Shown piece by piece: positions 20,561-29,700 of a DNA stretch of 64,000 nt (position 1 is its first letter; each line of letters opens with the position of its first letter). Source of the DNA: Alphaproteobacteria bacterium (GTDB taxonomy: Bacteria > Myxococcota_A > UBA796 > GCA-2862545); assembly GCA_020632925.1 (NCBI GenBank), contig JACKER010000011.1, positions 124,001 through 188,000 of the forward strand. Direction: 5' to 3'. Position numbers and translations under genes: made by a program. The notes beneath the pieces are model-generated. The model was not told where the DNA came from and did no database searches. It saw only the letters and a list, made by a program, of their open reading frames with translations.

Positions 20561-21175
20561 TCAGTCGCGCCGCTTGGCCTTGCGCTTGCCGTCTCGACCG
20601 GACGTGCCGTCGTCGAGGGGGATGGTCGGAGGCTTGAGCTCGTCGGGGAGCGGCGCGGCCTCGACGACCACGTCGTAGAGCCCGAGCATCGTCGCGACCG
20701 TGACCGTGCCGGTGGCGTTGATCGGGAGCGCGAGGCAGGCGGCCGCCAGCGCGACCGCGTGCGACCAGCGCGTCGCCAACCGGATGAGGCCGCGCAGCGC
20801 GAGCACCGTGAGCCCTCCGACCAGCGCGCACCCGACGGTCGTGCTCCAGGCCTGCGGCGCGATGGGGTCGTTGGCGAGGAACAGGATGGCTGGCGCGAGC
20901 GAGGAGCCCGCCAGGATGTGGCCCACCGTGCGGATCCCCTCGGAGGCCTCCGCGTTGCTGACCTCCCCGCGGTCCACGCGGCGCATCAGGCGCGTCCCCC
21001 AGATCGCGGAAAGCCCGATCTGCCAGAGCGCGAGCGGGTAGCACAGCGGGATCGCCCACTGCCCGTAGTTCGTGAACCACAGGCCGAGCGTGGCGAAGCC
21101 CCACGCACCCAGTGGGTACAGGTAGAGGTTCAGGGTCCGATCGGGCAGGGCCCGGAGGTCGGAGGCGGTGTCCAT
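20561..21175 (-). CDS. Integral membrane protein of unknown function
   Basis: A 204-residue protein with about five hydrophobic segments (near residues 20-40, 42-60, 83-103, 110-130 and 138-165), a cytoplasmic-looking loop RLMRRVDRGEVSNAEASEG, and a basic C-terminal tail (GKRKAKRRD). No known family motif was recognised. It is upstream of parC on the same strand with a gap of about 90 bp, and divergent from the cytochrome gene across a hairpin-containing spacer. Confidence 0.65.
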   Translation of the reverse strand: MDTASDLRALPDRTLNLYLYPLGAWGFATLGLWFTNYGQWAIPLCYPLALWQIGLSAIWGTRLMRRVDRGEVSNAEASEGIRTVGHILAGSSLAPAILFLANDPIAPQAWSTTVGCALVGGLTVLALRGLIRLATRWSHAVALAAACLALPINATGTVTVATMLGLYDVVVEAAPLPDELKPPTIPLDDGTSGRDGKRKAKRRD

Positions 21176-21253
21176 GCGCGCCGAGGATAGCAGAGGGCTG
21201 CTTGGATTCCCGCTCGCTGCGCTCGCTCCCCACCCACCCCGGCCCTGCGGGCC

Positions 21254-21276
21254 GCCCCCTCCCGGGTGGAGGGGGC
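21254..21276. repeat. Perfect 9-bp stem hairpin in divergent spacer
   Basis: GCCCCCTCC (21254-21262) and GGAGGGGGC (21268-21276) form a perfect inverted repeat with a 5-nt loop. It is preceded by another dyad-like stretch, CGCTCGCTGCGCTCGC, near 21211. The 128-bp spacer lies between two divergent starts. It may be a dispersed intergenic repeat or a regulatory hairpin. Confidence 0.45.
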
Positions 21277-21303
21277 TCGGCCCACGCGGATAGGAGCTCC
21301 GTC

Positions 21304-21756
21304 ATGATCATCCTGCTGCTCTGGGCTTGTGGCCACCCGCCGACACCGCCTGCCGACCCGACCTTCGCGGTCACGGGTTGGGAGACGCTCGCCGGCATGG
21401 ACCACCGCCAGCCGGTGCCGATGCCCGCGATGATGGCGCTGCACCAGAAGAAGCAGATGCGCGGTCACCTCGTGGTGGTGCAGGAGGTGCTCGCGGGGCT
21501 GGCGGCCGACGATCTCGCGGCGGTCGAGGCGGCAGCGATGCGCATGGGGACCTCGCCCGAGATGTCCACGATGTGCGAGCGGATGGGGGCCGAGGCCGAG
21601 GGGTTCACGGACGAGGCGCTGGCCTTCCACCGGCGCGCGGACGCGATCGCGGCGGCGGCGAGGGCGGGGGACCGCGCGGGCGTCGTGGCGGCCACCGCGG
21701 ACACGGTGCAGGCGTGCACGGCCTGTCACGAGCGCTTCCGACAGGAGGTCCGATGA
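21304..21756 (+). CDS. c-type cytochrome lipoprotein (class II / c'-like)
   Basis: A 150-residue protein ending in a single haem-attachment motif CTACH close to the C-terminus, preceded by about 110 residues of predicted helices. That is the layout of class II cytochromes c (cytochrome c' and c-556). The signal is extremely short: IILLLWAC, with Cys as residue 9 and no basic residue, giving a lipoprotein-like N-terminus. The ATG is supported by AGGAG 8 bases upstream. The helical region is rich in Met and His (PMPAMMALHQKKQM). It overlaps the following DUF4336 gene by 4 bp (ATGA). Confidence 0.78.
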   Translation: MIILLLWACGHPPTPPADPTFAVTGWETLAGMDHRQPVPMPAMMALHQKKQMRGHLVVVQEVLAGLAADDLAAVEAAAMRMGTSPEMSTMCERMGAEAEGFTDEALAFHRRADAIAAAARAGDRAGVVAATADTVQACTACHERFRQEVR

Positions 21757-22457
21757 GCGCGTTGCGACCGGTGGGCGACGACCTCTGGCTCGCGGAGGGC
21801 CCGGTGGTCTCGTTCTACGGCTTCCCGTACCCGACGCGGATGGCGGTGGCCCGGCTCCCCGAAGGCCTGTGGTGCTGGTCGCCGGTCGCCCTCACGGACG
21901 AGCTGGCGGCCGAGGTGGAGGCCCTGGGCGAGGTGCGCTGGCTGGTGACGCCGAACAAGATCCACCATCTGTTCCTCGGACCCTGGCTCGAGCGGTACCC
22001 GGGTGCCGAGGCCTGGGCGCCCCCGGGTCTGCCACCGCGTCGGAAGGATCTGCGCTTCGCGGGCGAGCTGACCGACGGCGGCGCGGTGCCCTGGGGCGAT
22101 GGGATCGAGCACGTGGTGGTCGGCGGGAGCCTGGTGATGGACGAGGTGCTCTTCTTCCACCGCGCGTCCCGCACGTGCCTGGTCGGCGACCTGATCCAGC
22201 GGCACGACGAGCACGCGATGGAGGGCTGGAAGCTGGCGGTCGCGCGGCTGGACGATCTCGTGGGACCCGACGGCTCGACCCCCCGCGAGTGGCGCGCGAC
22301 CTTCGTGAACCGCGAGGCCGCCCGCACAGCACTGGCCCGCGCGATGGCGTGGGAACCGGAGAACCTCGTCATCGCGCACGGGGAGTGCGCCTTCGGCGAC
22401 GGCGCTCGCGTCCTGCACGACAACCTGGCGTGGATCTCCCGCACCTGGCCCACCTGA
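21753..22457 (+). CDS. DUF4336 domain-containing protein
   Basis: A 234-residue protein matching the DUF4336 pattern along its length: LRPVGDDLWLAEGP, RMAVARLPEGLWCWSPV, VRWLVTPNKIHHLFLGPWLERYP, AWAPPGLPPRRKDL, VMDEVLFFHRASRTCLVGDLI and AHGE near the end. By family it is thought to adopt a metallo-beta-lactamase-like fold, and the NKIHH and AHGE histidines could bind metal. Biochemical function is not known. It is translationally coupled to the cytochrome gene; its stop lies 8 bp from a hexamer array. Confidence 0.8.
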   Translation: MSALRPVGDDLWLAEGPVVSFYGFPYPTRMAVARLPEGLWCWSPVALTDELAAEVEALGEVRWLVTPNKIHHLFLGPWLERYPGAEAWAPPGLPPRRKDLRFAGELTDGGAVPWGDGIEHVVVGGSLVMDEVLFFHRASRTCLVGDLIQRHDEHAMEGWKLAVARLDDLVGPDGSTPREWRATFVNREAARTALARAMAWEPENLVIAHGECAFGDGARVLHDNLAWISRTWPT

Positions 22458-22749
22458 CCCCTCCCTCCCGCTCCCGCTCCCGCTCCCGCTCCCGCTCCCC
22501 GTACACCGGGCGGGGAATGGCCGGGCAAGGTGGCCGATCTGCAACACGGGGCGTGCACCGGGCTGGGGATGCCCGGGCAAGGTGGCATCTCTGCAACCGA
22601 GCGCGAGGCAAGGTGCCCCGTATGCAACATGCGCCGGCCGTCAGTACGAGGAAACCTGGCTTATCGATGGTCCCGGGAAAGGAGTGGGACGGGATCTCGC
22701 TCGATCCGTTGCATTCGGACCCCCTTGCCTCCGCTGTCGTTGCAGACGA

Positions 22750-22944
22750 CCGGGGATGCCCGGGCAAGGTGGCCGATCTGCAACACGGGGCGTGCACCGG
22801 GCGGGGGATGCCGGGGCAAGGTGGCCGACCTGCAACACGGGGCGTGCGCCGGGCGGGGGATGCCAGGGCAAGGTGGCCGACCTGCAACACGGGGCGTGCG
22901 CCGGGCGGGGGATGCCCGGGCAAGGTGGCCGATCTGCAACCGGC
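22750..22944. repeat. 52-bp tandem repeat block
   Basis: The marker GCAAGGTGG recurs at 22764, 22816, 22868 and 22920, exactly 52 bp apart, with a few substitutions per unit. A second short block has it at 22525 and 22577, again 52 bp apart. The period is not a multiple of three, so the block is not a coding minisatellite. Confidence 0.9.
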
Positions 22945-22948
22945 CGGG

Positions 22949-23070
22949 CACGGGCACGGGCACGGGCACGGGCATGGGTAGTGGCACGGGCATGGGGATG
23001 GGGATGGGGATGGGGATGGGCATGGGCATGGGGATGGGGATGGGGATGGGCATGGGCATGGGGATGGGCG
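22949..23070. repeat. G-rich hexamer array upstream of recD2
   Basis: Four CACGGG units are followed by mixed GGGCAT and GGGGAT hexamers, ending about 20 bp before the recD2 start codon. Four or more G-runs spaced by two or three bases could form G-quadruplexes on the coding strand. Unit number is likely variable by slippage. Confidence 0.8.
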
Positions 23071-23088
23071 AGGGAATAGAACCTCCCC

Positions 23089-25239
23089 ATGCCATGGCTC
23101 GAAGGCACGCTGGAGAGGGTGCTCTGGTCCAGCGACAGCTCGGGCTGGGCGGTCGTGCGGCTGCACACCGTCGACCAGGGCTCCGTCATGGCCGTCGGGT
23201 CGCTCGCTTCGCTCGATGCCCAGGAGGAGGGCGCGTTCGTCGCGCTCGAGGGCGACTTCGAGGACCACGCCGTCCATGGCCGCCAGTTCCGCGCCACGGG
23301 GCTCCTCGAGGCCACGCCACACACCGAGCAGGGGCTGCGCGTCTGGCTCGCCTCCGCAGGCGTCAAGGGCATCGGGCCCGCGATCGCCGGGCGCCTGGTC
23401 GACCACTTCGGCTTCGATCTCGTGCGCGTCATGCAGCAGGAGCCGCGCCGCCTCCGCGAGGTCGAGGGCATGGGACCCTCGCGCATCTCCGCGCTGACCG
23501 AGGCCTGGAGCCGCGACGAGGAGGGGCGCGCGCTCACGCTGCTGCTCCGCGGGCTCGGGCTGTCGCAGCGGCTCGCCGACCGCATCCGCCAGCGCTACGG
23601 CGAGCGCGCCACCCACGTCGTGCGCCACGAGCCCTTCCGCCTGGCCGACGAGATCGGTGGGGTCGGGTTCAAGACCGCCGACGCGCTCGCCCGCCAGCAG
23701 GGACTGCCGCGCGACGACCCTGGCCGCGTCCGCGCAGCGCTGCGGTACGTCGTGGAGCAGGAGGCCGAGAACAACGGCCACTGCTTCACCACCCGCGCCG
23801 AGCTGGCCCGCCGGCTGGAGGCGCTGGACGTGCCCACCGACCGGCTCGACGACGCGCTGGACGCCGCGGAGGGCGCGGGGCGGGTGGTGCTCGAGGGCGA
23901 CGAGGTGTGGCCTGCCGAGCTGCACCAGTCCGAGGACCTCGTGGCGCGCGAGCTCGCCGCCCTCGCGCCCGGTCCGGACCTCGATCCCGGCGAGGAGATC
24001 GCGCGCGCCGAGCGCTGGGTGGGCGTCACCCTCGACCCCTCGCAGCGAGAGGCCGTTCGGCTCGCCCTGCGGGGTGGCGTGTGCGTGGTCACGGGCGGAC
24101 CGGGCACCGGCAAGACGACGCTGCTCCGCGTCCTGCTGCGGGTCCTCGTCGAGCGGGGGGCGAAGGTCGCGCTCGCCAGCCCGACCGGGCGCGCGGCACG
24201 GCGGATGGAGGAGGCGACGGGCATGCCGGCGAGCACGCTCCATCGGCTCCTCAAGTACGACCCGGGGCGTGGGGGCTTCCAGCTCGGGGTGACCGAGCCG
24301 CTCGAGGTCGACGTCGTGGTGGTGGACGAGACCTCGATGGTCGACCTCCCACTGCTGCGCGCGCTGGTGGACGCGCTGCCCATCGGGGGCCCGGTGACGC
24401 CGTCGCTCGTGCTGGTGGGGGACGCCGATCAGCTGCCGTCGGTGGGACCGGGCCAGGTGCTGCGCGACCTCATCGCCAGCGAGGTGCTCGGCGTGGCGCG
24501 GCTCGACACGGTCCACCGGCAGGCGGGCGACTCGGGCATCCTCGAGGCCGCCCGCGACGTGCGGCAGGGGAGGGTGCCGGCGCCGCGCTCGGAGGTGCGC
24601 GACGTGTTCCTGCTGGCGCGGCCCGAGGCCGAGGACGCCCTGCGCACGCTGCTCACGGTGGTCGCCGAGCGCCTGCCCGCCAACGGCTTCGACGCGCGGG
24701 CCGACGTGCAGGTGCTGGCACCCACCCGGCGCGGCGCGCTCGGTACCGAGCGGCTCAACCAGGAGCTCCAGGCCCGCCTCAACCCGGACAGCCCCGGGCT
24801 GAAGCGTGGAGAGACCGAGTTCCGGCTCCACGATCGGGTGATCTGCACCAAGAACCGGTACGACGTCGAGGTGTTCAACGGCGACGTGGGCCGGGTCACG
24901 CGGGTCGAGCTCGAGCGCCTCACCATCGACTTCGACGGCCGCACCGTGGTGTGGGAGCGCGACGACCTCACGATGCTGGACCTCGCCTGGGCGACGACGG
25001 TCCACAAGAGCCAGGGCAGCGAGTACCCGGCGGTCGTGCTGGCGCTCCACGGCAGCCACGGGCTGCTCCTGCGACGCAACCTGTTCTACACGGCCATCAC
25101 GCGCGCGAAGCGCTTCGTGTGCGTCGTCGGCGCCCCCGACGCCTGGGGACGCGCCGTGCGGCAGGTGGGCGGGGACGAGCGCCGCACGGGGCTCGGCCGG
25201 CGACTGCGCACGGCAGCCCTGCGCGCCGAGGAGGGCTGA
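23089..25239 (+). CDS. recD2: RecD-like ATP-dependent DNA helicase (RecD2)
   Basis: A 716-residue SF1B helicase. The N-terminal 300 residues carry the RecD2-specific OB-like strand region and helix-hairpin-helix elements (ASAGVKGIGPAIAGRL, VEGMGPSRI, GGVGFKTAD), which classical RecD lacks. The motor follows: GGPGTGKTT P-loop near residue 335, VVDETSMVDLP as motif II, VLVGDADQLPSVG as motif III, and TTVHKSQGSEYPAVV as motifs V and VI. No RecB or RecC partner is nearby, as expected for stand-alone RecD2, implicated in repair and replication-fork processing. The ATG lies just after the G-rich hexamer array. The stop overlaps the next ATG (TGATG). Confidence 0.93.
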   Translation: MPWLEGTLERVLWSSDSSGWAVVRLHTVDQGSVMAVGSLASLDAQEEGAFVALEGDFEDHAVHGRQFRATGLLEATPHTEQGLRVWLASAGVKGIGPAIAGRLVDHFGFDLVRVMQQEPRRLREVEGMGPSRISALTEAWSRDEEGRALTLLLRGLGLSQRLADRIRQRYGERATHVVRHEPFRLADEIGGVGFKTADALARQQGLPRDDPGRVRAALRYVVEQEAENNGHCFTTRAELARRLEALDVPTDRLDDALDAAEGAGRVVLEGDEVWPAELHQSEDLVARELAALAPGPDLDPGEEIARAERWVGVTLDPSQREAVRLALRGGVCVVTGGPGTGKTTLLRVLLRVLVERGAKVALASPTGRAARRMEEATGMPASTLHRLLKYDPGRGGFQLGVTEPLEVDVVVVDETSMVDLPLLRALVDALPIGGPVTPSLVLVGDADQLPSVGPGQVLRDLIASEVLGVARLDTVHRQAGDSGILEAARDVRQGRVPAPRSEVRDVFLLARPEAEDALRTLLTVVAERLPANGFDARADVQVLAPTRRGALGTERLNQELQARLNPDSPGLKRGETEFRLHDRVICTKNRYDVEVFNGDVGRVTRVELERLTIDFDGRTVVWERDDLTMLDLAWATTVHKSQGSEYPAVVLALHGSHGLLLRRNLFYTAITRAKRFVCVVGAPDAWGRAVRQVGGDERRTGLGRRLRTAALRAEEG

Positions 25240-25736
25240 TGCCTCCCGAGCTCGATCCCGGAGGGCTCCGGTGGGTCATCCAGCCGCCTTCGAGGCTGCT
25301 GCGCCGGCTGGTGGTGGCGGGGCTGTCGACGGTGGCCGGGGCCGGCGTGCTGCTCGGCGTCGGAGCTCCTCCGGTCACCCTCGTGGGCGCCCTGGTGTTG
25401 GGGGGCGCCACCTGGGTCTGGTCCCGTCCGCGTCCGCTGGAGCTGACCTGCGACCGCTACGTGGTGCGGTGGCGGAGGGGAGGGCGGTGGCGCGAGCGCC
25501 CGTTCCTCGACCTCGCGGGCGCCTGGGTCGACGACGGCGGCTGCCTGGTGCTCGATCCGCAGCCGGGTCCGCTGTTCCCCGAGGTGATCGACACCTCCGC
25601 AGCGTCGCGGGCGGAGGTGGAGGAGGTGGCGCAGCTGCTCCGGGACGCGATCCCGAGGGCGGAGTCGCGGCGAGGGGACGCCGAGCAGCCCGAGACCTGG
25701 CGGATCGGTCGCCTCGTGGACCCGCGGAGGGAGTAG
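25239..25736 (+). CDS. Small membrane protein, possibly PH-like
   Basis: A 165-residue protein with two hydrophobic segments (about residues 25-43 and 46-62) followed by a beta-rich domain (LELTCDRYVVRWRRGGRW, FLDLAGAWVDDGGCLVLDP). This resembles bacterial PH-like (bPH) membrane proteins, but the match is weak. A charged C-terminal helix follows. The start is coupled to recD2 by a TGATG overlap. It converges with the type III PKS gene, 5 bp away. Confidence 0.6.
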   Translation: MPPELDPGGLRWVIQPPSRLLRRLVVAGLSTVAGAGVLLGVGAPPVTLVGALVLGGATWVWSRPRPLELTCDRYVVRWRRGGRWRERPFLDLAGAWVDDGGCLVLDPQPGPLFPEVIDTSAASRAEVEEVAQLLRDAIPRAESRRGDAEQPETWRIGRLVDPRRE

Positions 25737-25741
25737 GCACC

Positions 25742-26776
25742 TCAGCCGCGGAGCAGCGCGACCTCGATGCCGAGCCCCGGCCCGAAGGCCGCCATCACCA
25801 GGTGCTCTCCGGGCTCCAGCGGCCGCGCCGCGAGCGCCTCGCCCAGCGCGAAGACCACGGACGGGGAGCTCATGTTCCCGTGGTTCTCGAGGACCGCCCG
25901 GCTCGGAGCCATCGCCTCCTCCGACAACCCGAGCGCTCGCTGCGCGGCGTCGAGGATGCGGCTTCCACCCGGGTGCAGCGCCCACCGGCCCACGTCCCCG
26001 ACCCGCAGGCCGTGCCGGGCGAGCAGGCCGCGGACCACGTCGCCGACGGACGCTCCCACGCGATCGGGGACGGCGGGGTCGAGCACGATGCGGAAGCCCT
26101 GGTCGCCGAGCTCGAAGCCCAGCAGGGCGACGTGCGCGAAGTCGAAGCCGCTGGCGAAGTCGAGGAGCGCCGGACCGTCGCCCTCGGTCGAGACCACCAG
26201 CGCCGCGGCGCCGTCGCCGAACAGGGAGGCGGCCACGAGGTTCTGCGGATCGCGGTCGAAAGCGAAGCACGCGCTGCACACCTCGACCGCCACCGACACA
26301 CCGAGCGTTCCCGGCCGGCGGGCGACGTGGTCGGCGACCGAGCGCAGGAGGGGCACGGCGGCGTGGCAGCCGACGTTGTTGAAGTGCAGGCGCTGCACGT
26401 CGCGGCGGAGCCCGTGCTCGACCGCGAGCAGCACGTCCAGGCCGGGGGTCGTGTACCCGGTGACGGTGGTGACGCCGATGACGTCGATCTCCTCGGGGGA
26501 ACGCCCGGCCAGGTCCAGGGCGTCGTCCAGGGCCGAGCCGGAGAGCAGCATCGCCCCCTCGCGCCACGCCCCGTTGGCGTCCGCCAGCGTGCGTCCGCCG
26601 AGGTGGAAGCTCGGGGGGACGAAGAGCTGGCGCGTGCGGATGGGGGAGTCGAGGAACAGCCGGTCGGTCAGCGGCGTCGGCTCCCACGGGTTGTGCGCGT
26701 ACAGCTGGGCCTGTGTGTACGAGGTCTCGGGGACGGCGCGCCCGAGGGCGACGATGCGCGGCAGGGCCTCAGGCAT
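25742..26776 (-). CDS. Type III polyketide synthase (chalcone/alkylresorcinol synthase family)
   Basis: A 344-residue thiolase-fold enzyme. The catalytic triad is visible: Cys in NNVGCHAAVPLL (about residue 138), His in ALHPGGSRIL (about 267) and Asn in ENHGNMSSPS (about 299). The C-terminal FGPGLGIEVALL matches the chalcone synthase GFGPG signature, which separates it from FabH. By family it extends an acyl starter with malonyl-CoA and cyclises the product to a resorcinol, pyrone or similar ring. The ATG at 26776 has GGAGGG upstream and overlaps the end of the type I PKS gene by 8 bp (ATGCCTGA). This strongly suggests the PKS supplies its acyl starter, as ArsA/ArsD do for ArsB/ArsC in Azotobacter. 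Product is inferred. Confidence 0.9.
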   Translation of the reverse strand: MPEALPRIVALGRAVPETSYTQAQLYAHNPWEPTPLTDRLFLDSPIRTRQLFVPPSFHLGGRTLADANGAWREGAMLLSGSALDDALDLAGRSPEEIDVIGVTTVTGYTTPGLDVLLAVEHGLRRDVQRLHFNNVGCHAAVPLLRSVADHVARRPGTLGVSVAVEVCSACFAFDRDPQNLVAASLFGDGAAALVVSTEGDGPALLDFASGFDFAHVALLGFELGDQGFRIVLDPAVPDRVGASVGDVVRGLLARHGLRVGDVGRWALHPGGSRILDAAQRALGLSEEAMAPSRAVLENHGNMSSPSVVFALGEALAARPLEPGEHLVMAAFGPGLGIEVALLRG

Positions 26777-29700
26777 CCAGCCCTCCGTTGGCGGCGCGCA
26801 GCCGCACGCCTTCGCCCCGCAGCACGACCACCCCATCGGCGTCGAGCGCCACCACGTCGGCCAGCAGCTCGCGTCCCTCGAGGCGGGCGCGTGTCTCGAT
26901 GCGAACGGCCGTGCCACCGTTCGCGATCCATCGCGCGGCCCCGACCGGCAGCCCGAGCCAGCCCGCCGTGCGCCCCGACCAGGCGGCCAGCACCTGGTGG
27001 ACGGCGTCCACGGCCATCGCGGTCGTGGGGGAAGGCACCAGATCGGCGGCGAGCTGCCCGTCGTCGCCGGCAGCCACGCTGCTCAGCACCTGCCAGCTCG
27101 GCCCGTGGAACAGCAGGTCCGGGCGATAGAGCGACAGCGCGGGCTCGGCGCCCACCAACGGCGCGGGGGGCGACCGGCGCTGCGGTGGCGCATCGATGCG
27201 CAGCGATGCGCGGCACACTGTCGTAGAATCAGCTTCGATGAACGCCTCGTATGAGTGGTCGGTGTGCCGCACGACGAGCCGCACGTCGGACCGTGGGCGG
27301 TCCACGAACACCGGCGCGCTCACCTCGAAGCCGTCGACCGCCACGGCACCCGAGGACCCCTCGAGCAGGCGAACGGCGCGGAGCATGCACGCCAACCACG
27401 TCGCGGCGGGCACGAGCGGGCGACCGGAGACCTGGTGGTCGCGCAGCGTCGGATCCTCGGGATCGAGGCGGAGCTCGAAGGTCGCGCGGTCCGAGAGCAG
27501 CGACGACGGCGGCCCCAGCAGGACGCGTGGACCCTCGCTCGCCCGGGTGCCGCCTACCTGCAGCGTCCCCTCGAGCCGGCTGTCCAGCAACGAAGCGAAC
27601 GTCCTGGCGCCGTCGTCGGGGGAGAGCGGCAGGAGCCCGCGCTGCTCGAGGACCCGCTGGAGCGTGGGATCGGACGCCATGCCCACCCCCGACCAGGGGC
27701 CGAATGCCAGGTGGAGCGTGCGCCCAGCGGGGTGCCGCAGCGTCTCCATCGCGGCGTTGGCGGCGGCGTACGCGGCCTGCCCCACGTTCCCTCCGTGCGC
27801 CGAGAGCGACGAGAACGTGACGAAGCGCAGCAGCGGAAGGTCGGCGGTCGCCGCCAGCAGCGCACGGGCGCCATCCCACTTCGGGCGCAGCACGGCGGCC
27901 ACGTCCTCCACGGTGAGGCGGGCGGCGGGCATGTCGCGGAGCACCCCCGCCGCATGGATCACGACCTGCACCGGACCGAAGGCCTCACGCGCCGCCTCGA
28001 CCGCGCGAGCGGCGTCCCCGGCGTCGGCCACGTCTCCAGCCACGTGATGGATCTCGACGCCAGCGGCCCGCAGGGCGGCGACGCCGTCGGCCTGTGAGGA
28101 GCCGGGACGGTGGAGCAGCACGACCCGCGGACGGTGGGGTGCCAGCGCCAGCAGGCAGGGGAGGAGGATGCCCCGCAGGCCGCCCGTCGCCAACACGATC
28201 ACGCCGTCGGGAAGTGGATCGTCGCAGCCCGGCGCGACGTCGGTCCAGGCCGCTCGCCGCCCGTCCACGTCGGCCTCCTCGCCCGTCGCCACCGCCGCGA
28301 CCGCCCCGGGATCCTCGGCGTGGACGATGCGCAGCGGAGCGCCGTGCTCGCGCGCCAGGCACCGCAACCAGCCGGCTGCCGCCGCGCCACCCGCATCCGT
28401 CGGCAGCACCGCCGCCAACGGGGGCTCGCTCGGGAGGTGGCCGAGCGCTTCGAGGGGTTCGAGGCCTGGCGGCACGACCAGATCCGGCCGCACCGTGGGC
28501 GCGCGATCGACGCTCACCGGGCCCACCCGGGCACGGACCCGCACGGCGGCGTCGGCGACGACGGGCGCTGGCGCTCGCTCGTCCAGGGTGCCGCGGAGGC
28601 GCTCGACGTGCGCCACCAGGAACGTCAGGTCGGCGCCCACGAGGCGCGTCAGGTCAGCCTCGGGCGTGGCGAAGCGGAACCGCTGCTCCAGCGCCCCGAG
28701 GATCTGCATCTTGCGGATGGAGTCCACGCCCAGATCGGCCTCGAGCTCCGCGTCGTCGGTGAGGAAGGCCGCCGGGTATCCGGTGACCTCGGACACGATC
28801 CGCAGCACCTCGGCGCGCACGTCGTCGCCGAGCGCCTCCTCGTTCTCCTCCACCGTGGTGGGGACCGCGGTCTGCGGCTGGACGGCGGCGGCCCCGGTGG
28901 GCGGCACGAGCTCGGCGAGCGTCGCGGGGAGCGCGTACAGCAAGCCCGGGTGTCCCGCCGCGAGCAGCGCGGCCGCGGCGACGGCGGGACCCCGTGGATC
29001 GTCGACCGCCACGGCGTCGGCACCCGCCCGGGACGCGAGCCCGGCCAGGGTGCGCCCGGGCCCCACGTCGACGAACAGTGCGTCGGGGTGTGCTTCCATC
29101 ACCCGCTTCAGGGCGGCTGCGAAGCGCACGGGCTCGACCACGGCGGCGGCGAGATCCTCGGCGGGATCGGTCACGCGGTCGCCCGTGCGGGCCGACCGGA
29201 GCGCCGAGGCCTCCAGCGGCGGCGGCAGGGCCGCGAGGGCGTCGCGCAGGCTCGCCTCCGCGGCCGCCACCATCGGCGTGTGGTAGGCCCGGGCGACGGG
29301 GAGCAGGTGCGCGTCGGGTCCCAGCCCCGCGACGGCTTCCGGCGGTCCGGCCAGCACCACCTGGTCCTCGGCGTTGACCGTCGCGACCCACAGGCCCCTG
29401 GAAGCCGCGAACTCCTGGGCGGCGGCCTCGGAGAGGCGCACGGCGGCCATCGCGCCCGGCTCGCAGGCGGCCAGCGCCCGGCCCCGCGCCTGCACGGCGG
29501 GGAGCAGCTGCTCGTCGGTCCACGCCCCCGCCGCCACCGCGGCCCCGAGCCCGCCGAGCGAGTGGCCGATCACCTCGGCGGGACGGAGGTCGAGCGCGGC
29601 CGCCACCGCGACGCCCACCGCGTAGATCACGGCGTGGACGGCCTCCGGATCCCCCCGCTCGGCGGCCTCCTCGAGCCGCTCCGGGTCGCCCAGCCGCTCG

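Larger units (their letters stand above)
22458..23088. repeat. Non-coding repeat island 1 (hexamers plus 52-bp tandem repeats)
   Basis: This 631-bp gap has no credible gene. It begins with five CTCCCG hexamers (22465-22494). Then come about two 52-bp repeats (22505-22600), a degenerate copy, about 140 bp of unique DNA, and nearly four more 52-bp copies (22750-22944). It ends with CACGGG hexamers (22949-22972) that grade into GGGCAT and GGGGAT hexamers up to about 23070. The repeat core contains GGGGATGCCCGGGCAAGG. Copies are contiguous without spacers. The same hexamers appear in the island at 40.6 kb. Confidence 0.85.

Noticed and set aside
18539..21190. Long plus-strand open frame opposite parC and the membrane protein
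   Set aside because: Codon-position shadow of the parC gene; no recognisable domain.
22750..22944. Regular 52-bp repeats considered as a CRISPR array
   Set aside because: The repeats are directly adjacent with no variable spacers, and no cas gene is present.
22941..23089. G-rich hexamers considered as a protein-coding Met/Pro repeat on either strand
   Set aside because: The frames lack a ribosome-binding site and a folded domain, and the array belongs to a dispersed hexamer island.
25742..26776. Assignment of the ketosynthase-like gene as FabH
   Set aside because: The C-terminal FGPG signature and the type III pattern around His and Asn, plus PKS coupling, favour a type III PKS.
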